Positions 14,271-19,278 of a DNA stretch of 19,278 nt are shown here, in pieces. The DNA is from Cytophagales bacterium (GTDB lineage: Bacteria > Bacteroidota > Bacteroidia > Cytophagales > Cyclobacteriaceae), in NCBI GenBank assembly GCA_020063545.1, contig JAGUUF010000245.1, positions 1 through 19,278 of the forward strand, written 5' to 3'. The notes beneath the pieces were generated by a model. It saw only the letters and a list, made by a program, of their open reading frames with translations. It was not told where the DNA came from and made no database searches. The number at the start of each line of letters is the position of its first letter. Positions within the stretch are counted from its first letter, which is position 1. The translations under genes were made by a program, and so were the position numbers.

Positions 14271-14319
14271 AACGGTAAAGCATTCCATTAACAGCCACAA
14301 CGCATCAAAAGTTTTCGAA

Positions 14320-15327
14320 ATGGATCTGCAACAGCGTATAACAGCCTTTACCCGCCTGGGCGATGTACTTCGCAACCTTAATGATGGCGGGCGTGCTGCA
14401 TTAGCAATTGCGGCCCAATCGGAAAACCCGTGGTTTACCGCTGACAATGTTGAGCTCTCGTTGAAGGGAATTACACACTTCCTGCAGCGAGATACCCTGA
14501 CAAATTGGCTAAGCCGGTATGATTTTAATCAGGTTGAGCCAAAAAAAATTGGCGTGGTGATGGCCGGCAATATTCCGCTGGTCGGGTTTCATGATTTTCT
14601 GTGTGTGCTTGTCAGCGGGCATACCCTGCTGGCAAAAGTAAGTTCAAAGGACTCGGCCTTAATTACCTATGTGGCGAACCGGCTTTGCGAAATTGAGCCG
14701 GAATTCAGCAGGCACATCACGTTCACCACCGAACAACTCAGGGAGGTTGATGCCGTTATCGCCACCGGCAGCGATAATTCAGCCCGGTATTTTGAATACT
14801 ATTTCCGAAAATATCCGCACATTATCCGTAAAAACCGGACCTCCGTGGCCATACTCAGCGGCACGGAAGATCAGGATACACTGACCGCACTCGGTAAAGA
14901 TGTATTCAGCTATTTCGGATTGGGATGCCGGAATGTGTCTAAACTGTTTTTACCGGAATCATTTGAATTATCAACTCTGCTAAAAAGCTGGGAGCCCTAC
15001 CAGGAGGTAATCAACCACCATAAGTACGCCAACAATTACGATTACCAGAAATCAATAGCTCTGGTAAACAAAACCCCGTTTATGGATAATGGTTTTGTAC
15101 TGCTGCTGGAAGATTACCGGTTGGTGTCACCTGTTTCAACCGTTTATTACCAGTTTTACAAAGATGAAGTGCACCTCAGGGAACTTGTTAATGCGCACCG
15201 GGAAAAAATTCAATGCATTGTTGGTACAATTTCTCCCGCAACCGTTGCCTTTGGAAAAGCGCAACTGCCCGAAGTATGGGATTATGCCGATAACGTTGAT
15301 ACCCTGGAGTTTCTGATGCGCCTTTAA
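14320..15327 (+). CDS. Acyl-CoA reductase, LuxC family
   Basis: This 335-residue protein matches the LuxC acyl-CoA/acyl-protein reductase family, which uses NADPH to reduce fatty acyl thioesters to aldehydes through a Cys-bound acyl intermediate. The nucleotide-binding part has KKIGVVMAGNIPLVGFHDFL (75-94) and VDAVIATGSDNSARYFEYYF. The catalytic region is FSYFGLGCRNVSKLFLP with Cys203 as probable nucleophile. It is shorter than bioluminescence LuxC (about 480 residues), lacking part of the N-terminal region, as is usual for Bacteroidota versions. No luxD, luxE or luciferase genes are nearby, so light production is not implied. Its stop shares a TTAA palindrome with the stop of the convergent secreted-protein gene. 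Confidence 0.88.
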   Translation: MDLQQRITAFTRLGDVLRNLNDGGRAALAIAAQSENPWFTADNVELSLKGITHFLQRDTLTNWLSRYDFNQVEPKKIGVVMAGNIPLVGFHDFLCVLVSGHTLLAKVSSKDSALITYVANRLCEIEPEFSRHITFTTEQLREVDAVIATGSDNSARYFEYYFRKYPHIIRKNRTSVAILSGTEDQDTLTALGKDVFSYFGLGCRNVSKLFLPESFELSTLLKSWEPYQEVINHHKYANNYDYQKSIALVNKTPFMDNGFVLLLEDYRLVSPVSTVYYQFYKDEVHLRELVNAHREKIQCIVGTISPATVAFGKAQLPEVWDYADNVDTLEFLMRL

Positions 15328-18300
15328 GGCTTGGATCCTCTGAGTACTTCCACCCAACCGGTAAATACTTTGCTGCCGGCCTGCAGACGATAGTAATACA
15401 CGCCATCGGATTCGTTGCCGCCATTCCAGAGTTTCGGATCATTAAACGCGACCGGGTAGTTATTCGAAGAATATACTTCCTTACCCCACCGGTTCGAGAT
15501 AATCAGTTTTGAACCCTCCGGTAAGTTTCGGATAAAGAAACTGTCATTCACACCATCGCCATTGGGTGTAAAAATATTGGGAATGAAAATGTCCGTATCC
15601 ACCGGTATATCCACATTAATGGAGCGCTCGCAACCAAGGCCATCGCGCACGGTAAGTGTGTAGGTGCCCGCGAATAATGCGATAAACTGTTCCTGGATAC
15701 GAAGGTTAGCTGTATTGCGGGTCATGGTTTGAAAATCACGGAGGAAGAATTGCCCTCCCACAAGCGGGCCGGTAAGTTCAACCTTGAGTTGGTACGGTTC
15801 TTCCATGCTTTCCTGGATAACTACCAGCATGGAACCCGTGGGTTGGTCCGGGAAGGATTCCTTGATGTTTTCAGTTGCCTGGAATCCGAGTGAAGCAACC
15901 GGACCATCAATAACAAACGACTGGAATGCGGTGGTTGCCACGCAGCCGTTTAACGTGGTTTGATCCTGACTGAGACGAATCTGGTAATTACCCGGGGCCA
16001 GTCCCGAAATAGTGTAAGGCCCGAGCGACTCGAGGAAGGTAATCGGGTTAACAGTTGGTACACCTCCTAAAACCAATTCGTAGGTATAGTCAAGACCTGA
16101 GGCACCCGTAATGTTATTCAGTATAATGGTTCCGCCATCACCAAAGCAGATCTCATCCGTTGCCGTTGCTGTGAAACTTACCGTAAATACACCTACAACA
16201 TCAATTGGTCCTAACCGGGTAGGACACACGGAGCCAGCTGATTTCAGCCACACAAAATAGGTACCATTGGTCAGGTTAGGTATCACCACAAATGGGCCAC
16301 CGGTAGGCAGGTAATCAGCCGGAACAGGCACATACAGTGGATCGGTGGTTAATGCAAACTCAAACGTACCAATATCAAAAATCGTAAACGAAATGCTTCC
16401 GTTAACTCCGTTGGATATACAATCCGGTGGCGTAATAGCCACGGCCGAAGTGCTGATAAATCCCGGGAAGGTAATCGTTACCGGGAAGTCGCGCTGGCAA
16501 CCCGAATTATCAACCACACTCAGCGTATACGGTCCGGCACTTAACCCGCCAAATATTCCTCCTGAAGGCACGGTTGGTGTTCCGTTCAACAAGTACGTGT
16601 AGGGCGCACCCGTTCCGCCAGATGGAACACCAATAAGTGTAATTGCACCATCGTTATTATTACAGGTTGCCTGTGTAACTGAAAAATCCTGAAGAATCTG
16701 CGGGTTAAGGTTATTGATTGTTACCAATACAGAAGCGGGGCACAGATCGGCTGCATCATCGCGCACCAAAATCGAATACGTGCCGTTTGGCGGCAGGTTG
16801 GTGATAAGGTGGGGTGATGTAAACACATTCCAGTTAACGCCAGCATCAATCGAATATTCGTATGGAGCTGTACCTCCGGAAATAACCGTGATGGTTGCCT
16901 GGCCGGTGGGTTGACCAAAACAGGAGGCATCAACAAATCCGGAAGCTGATGCGATTACATTGGTTTGAACCGGTAAGCTGTATGGCAGTGCGCATACATT
17001 CGGTGAAGGGAACGAAGCATCCTGTATAATGTAGTAATAATTACCGGGCGATAAGTTGGTAAACGTAAAGTCGGGGCCCGTTCCGGGCTTGGCAACCGTA
17101 AAGCCTGCGCTATCGGTCAGTGTTACGATATAATTAGGTGTACCTCCCGAAATCGTAAAGGTAATCTGGCCGTCATCCTGTACGGCACAGGAAGGCCGCG
17201 TTTCTACCGAAGTAACCGTAAATGCCAGGCAACCCAACCCTCCGCAGCCGGTTGCTATGTTGCTTACCGTAAACAGTGATGAAGCCGTGCAACCCAAAAG
17301 GGCATCCTGCACATTAAGGGTGTAGTTACCGGGCCTCAACCCGGAAATATCTTCTGTGGACGCGGTAAACCCTGCCGGGCCTGTCCAACTAATCAGGTAA
17401 GGGCCGGGGGTGCCTCCTATGGTTACATCAATTGCACCATTAAACGGAGCAAGACAATTTGAGTTAGGCGTATTTGAAACAAGGCTGATGGTTACGGTAG
17501 TGGCGTTTTGAGGAACGGTCATGGTAAACAACCCGGAGCAACCCAGCAGTGCATCGGTAACAAGCACATCGTAATCGCCCGCCTCAAGTGCAGAAATATC
17601 TTCGGCCGTTGAGGAGAATCCGCTTGGGCCTGACCATAAGAAAGTAAACGGTCCCGGTGTTCCGGAAGGCGTTATATCAATAGACCCGTTAAACGGAGCA
17701 TTGCAGTTTGTATTGCCGATAACGTTTTGAGTTACGGTAATGGTTGGAGCTGTGCTGGGTACATTCAACGTAAAGACGCCCACGCAACCCAATACCAAAT
17801 CGGTTATGGTTACGGTATAATCCCCGTCTTCAAGCCCCGAAATATTTTGAAGTGTTGAACTAAAACCTGACGGGCCCGTCCAGGAATAACCAAATGGTCC
17901 CGGAGTTCCTCCACCGCTTTGACTGATCGATCCGGTGAATGGAGCCGTGCACGATGAGTTGGCAACAATGGTTACCCCGGTAATGGTAACGGTTGGGCGG
18001 CCATCGGCAACGGTAAAGGTTACAGTGGCCACACATCCTAAACCGGTATCGGTTACGGTAACATCATAATCGCCATTCTCCAGAGCAGTAATGTCTTCTA
18101 ATGTGGATGTGAATCCACCCGGACCCGTCCACGCAAACGTGAACGGTCCGGGAGTTCCGGAAACAGAAATACTCAACGCACCGGTAAACGGAGCAAGGCA
18201 GTTGGTATTAGGTGTTGATGAATCAAGTGTAACATTTATCGGGGGCGTTACATCGCCAACGGTTAACACGTAAACATCCTGGCAATTTAATGTCTGATCA

Positions 18301-19278
18301 GTAATGGTTACTGTGTAATTGCCGGAGCGTAATCCCGTTATGGTCGAACCGGTTCCGGTAAAACCAAATGGACCCGTCCAGTTAAACGTGTAAGGCCCTA
18401 CCGTTCCGCCTGCCGTTATTGAAATTGAGCCGTTGAAAGGGGCTATACAATTTCCGTTGTCTACAATCGTCTGGCTGGTAATGTTGATGGTAGGCGTGTT
18501 ATCGCCCACCGTAAAGGTTGCCACCACTGAACAACCGAGGCCGGTATTGGTGGCCGTTACGGTATAATCTCCTTCCCGCAGCCCGGAGATATCTTCTAAT
18601 GTTGATGTAAATCCAAATGGACCGGTCCACGAATAGGTATAGGAACCGGCCGGAGTTACGGTAATCAATATGGCACCATTAAAAGGCGCTGTGCACGATG
18701 AATTGTCGCTGATGGCATCTGCAGTTACCGTTAGTACCGGGGCGTTATTATTTACTGTGAAACTCTGAACGACAAAACAACCGGATACAATATTGGTTGC
18801 CGTTACCTGGTACAAGCCGCTTTCAAGCGATGTAATATCCTCGGCTGTTGATGTAAATCCGCTGGGGCCTGTCCAACTGTAAGAATATGCACCTGGCGGT
18901 GATACGGTGATGAGGATGGCACCATTGAACGGTGCGTTGCACCGATCGTTATCGACAACCGTGCTCGCACTTATAGATGGCGTTACGCTCGCATCATTTA
19001 CAACAATCACGGCTGAAACTGTACAACCTGAGGGATTATCGGTAACATCAACTGAATAGCTTCCAGGCTGTAGGTTTGAAATATCTTCCAGCGAAGAAGT
19101 AAATCCACTGGGGCCGATCCATGCAAAGGTAAACGGTCCCGCTGAGCCCGATACGGTAAGGTCTATCGCTCCGTTAAAGGGTGCAACGCAACGGCTGTTC
19201 GGGGTAACGACATTCGATAAGGTGATGGTCGGGGCGGTGTTGGCTACGTTGATGTTGGCTACCGCTGTACACCCGCTC
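15324..19278 (-). CDS. Giant T9SS type B cargo protein with SprB-like repeats (5'-partial)
   Basis: The frame stays open to the window edge, so at least 1317 C-terminal residues are present and the N-terminus is outside. The GTG at 19008-19010 is not the start, because repeat sequence continues upstream of it. The N-terminal two thirds is a tandem array of about 82-residue beta-sandwich repeats. About five more divergent SprB-like repeats follow (roughly 15900-17250), for example SCFGQPTGQATITVISGGTA. The last 88 residues are a T9SS type B sorting domain: FIPNIFTPNGDGVNDSFF, ISNRWGKEVYSS, DGVYYYRL. Such domains target proteins through the T9SS to the cell surface or medium. An adhesin or gliding-type surface filament is the likely role; the ligand is unknown. 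Confidence 0.93.
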   Translation of the reverse strand, partial: SGCTAVANINVANTAPTITLSNVVTPNSRCVAPFNGAIDLTVSGSAGPFTFAWIGPSGFTSSLEDISNLQPGSYSVDVTDNPSGCTVSAVIVVNDASVTPSISASTVVDNDRCNAPFNGAILITVSPPGAYSYSWTGPSGFTSTAEDITSLESGLYQVTATNIVSGCFVVQSFTVNNNAPVLTVTADAISDNSSCTAPFNGAILITVTPAGSYTYSWTGPFGFTSTLEDISGLREGDYTVTATNTGLGCSVVATFTVGDNTPTINITSQTIVDNGNCIAPFNGSISITAGGTVGPYTFNWTGPFGFTGTGSTITGLRSGNYTVTITDQTLNCQDVYVLTVGDVTPPINVTLDSSTPNTNCLAPFTGALSISVSGTPGPFTFAWTGPGGFTSTLEDITALENGDYDVTVTDTGLGCVATVTFTVADGRPTVTITGVTIVANSSCTAPFTGSISQSGGGTPGPFGYSWTGPSGFSSTLQNISGLEDGDYTVTITDLVLGCVGVFTLNVPSTAPTITVTQNVIGNTNCNAPFNGSIDITPSGTPGPFTFLWSGPSGFSSTAEDISALEAGDYDVLVTDALLGCSGLFTMTVPQNATTVTISLVSNTPNSNCLAPFNGAIDVTIGGTPGPYLISWTGPAGFTASTEDISGLRPGNYTLNVQDALLGCTASSLFTVSNIATGCGGLGCLAFTVTSVETRPSCAVQDDGQITFTISGGTPNYIVTLTDSAGFTVAKPGTGPDFTFTNLSPGNYYYIIQDASFPSPNVCALPYSLPVQTNVIASASGFVDASCFGQPTGQATITVISGGTAPYEYSIDAGVNWNVFTSPHLITNLPPNGTYSILVRDDAADLCPASVLVTINNLNPQILQDFSVTQATCNNNDGAITLIGVPSGGTGAPYTYLLNGTPTVPSGGIFGGLSAGPYTLSVVDNSGCQRDFPVTITFPGFISTSAVAITPPDCISNGVNGSISFTIFDIGTFEFALTTDPLYVPVPADYLPTGGPFVVIPNLTNGTYFVWLKSAGSVCPTRLGPIDVVGVFTVSFTATATDEICFGDGGTIILNNITGASGLDYTYELVLGGVPTVNPITFLESLGPYTISGLAPGNYQIRLSQDQTTLNGCVATTAFQSFVIDGPVASLGFQATENIKESFPDQPTGSMLVVIQESMEEPYQLKVELTGPLVGGQFFLRDFQTMTRNTANLRIQEQFIALFAGTYTLTVRDGLGCERSINVDIPVDTDIFIPNIFTPNGDGVNDSFFIRNLPEGSKLIISNRWGKEVYSSNNYPVAFNDPKLWNGGNESDGVYYYRLQAGSKVFTGWVEVLRGSKP
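15327..15590 (-). other. T9SS type B C-terminal sorting domain
   Basis: This segment encodes the last 88 residues of the giant protein. It carries the type B landmarks FTPNGDGVND, NRWGKEVY and DGVYYYRL. Family knowledge assigns it to export through the type IX system; unlike type A domains, type B domains are used with SprF-type partners. Confidence 0.9.
17262..19241 (-). repeat. Eight tandem 82-83-residue SprB-like repeats
   Basis: Eight complete units of about 246-249 bp follow each other without linkers, with a ninth partial unit running off the window edge. The shared pattern is N-x2-C-x-APFNG, then GPFTFxWTGPxGFTSTxEDIxxL, then GxYxVxVTD and LGC. Every unit keeps two Cys, near positions 19 and 73. 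Similarity between units is high in protein but silent changes are common, so they look old rather than freshly duplicated. Confidence 0.9.

Noticed and set aside
14320..15327. Bioluminescence locus suggested by the LuxC-type reductase
   Set aside because: No luxA, luxB, luxD or luxE homologue is nearby, and the protein is much shorter than luminescence LuxC.
19008..19010. GTG as the start of a 1228-residue protein
   Set aside because: The same frame continues upstream without a stop to 19278 and encodes another complete repeat plus part of a further one, so this Val is internal.
17262..19241. Regular repeats of about 247 bp that might suggest a repeat array or CRISPR-like element
   Set aside because: The periodicity follows codons of one open frame and encodes SprB-like protein domains; there are no short direct repeats with unique spacers.

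Overview
The window looks like a chromosomal segment of a Bacteroidota bacterium, most likely of the Cytophagales type. The lineage call rests on four things: a type IX secretion (T9SS) plug protein, a very large T9SS type B cargo protein with SprB-like repeats, a PUR-domain (DUF3276) protein, and several starts preceded by TAnnTTTG -7 boxes rather than Shine-Dalgarno sites. No rRNA, tRNA, insertion sequence, prophage or CRISPR array is visible. Coding density is high, and genes often change strand, with tail-to-tail gaps of only 15-30 bp.

Layout. 1-353: a 25-base poly-A tract at the window edge, then a small Lys/Ala-tailed protein. 386-1979: a dCMP deaminase, divergent from a two-gene unit of secreted proteins (DUF2911 and an unknown). 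1995-4849: minus-strand genes for a small outer-membrane barrel, Lgt (lipoprotein maturation) and a lipoprotein-type PQQ sugar-dehydrogenase-like propeller; a (GA)10 microsatellite lies after lgt. 5018-6919: an ABC-F ATPase. 6923-8900: an ECF sigma factor overlapping a protein that combines a cytoplasmic helix, an inner-membrane helix and an outer-membrane barrel, followed by a possible 30-residue membrane protein. 9035-10309: the T9SS plug protein. 10325-11128: a solo Cas6-family endoribonuclease. 11251-12823: YchF and a PUR-domain nucleic-acid-binding protein. 12951-13853: a DUF58 protein. 13872-15327: a divergent pair of 2[4Fe-4S] ferredoxin and LuxC-type acyl-CoA reductase. 15324-19278: the C-terminal 1317 residues of the repeat-rich T9SS cargo protein, whose 5' end lies outside the window.

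How the genes fit together. Two themes recur. One is envelope and secretion biology: Lgt, lipoproteins, outer-membrane barrels, a possible sigma/barrel signalling pair, the T9SS plug and a T9SS cargo. The other is RNA or translation-linked housekeeping: ABC-F, YchF and the PUR protein, with Cas6 sitting among them. The item most worth a second look is the solo Cas6 gene. It lies downstream of ychF with no array or other cas gene in view, and a hairpin plus U-tract sits just before its GTG start. The sigma/transmembrane/barrel unit is next.
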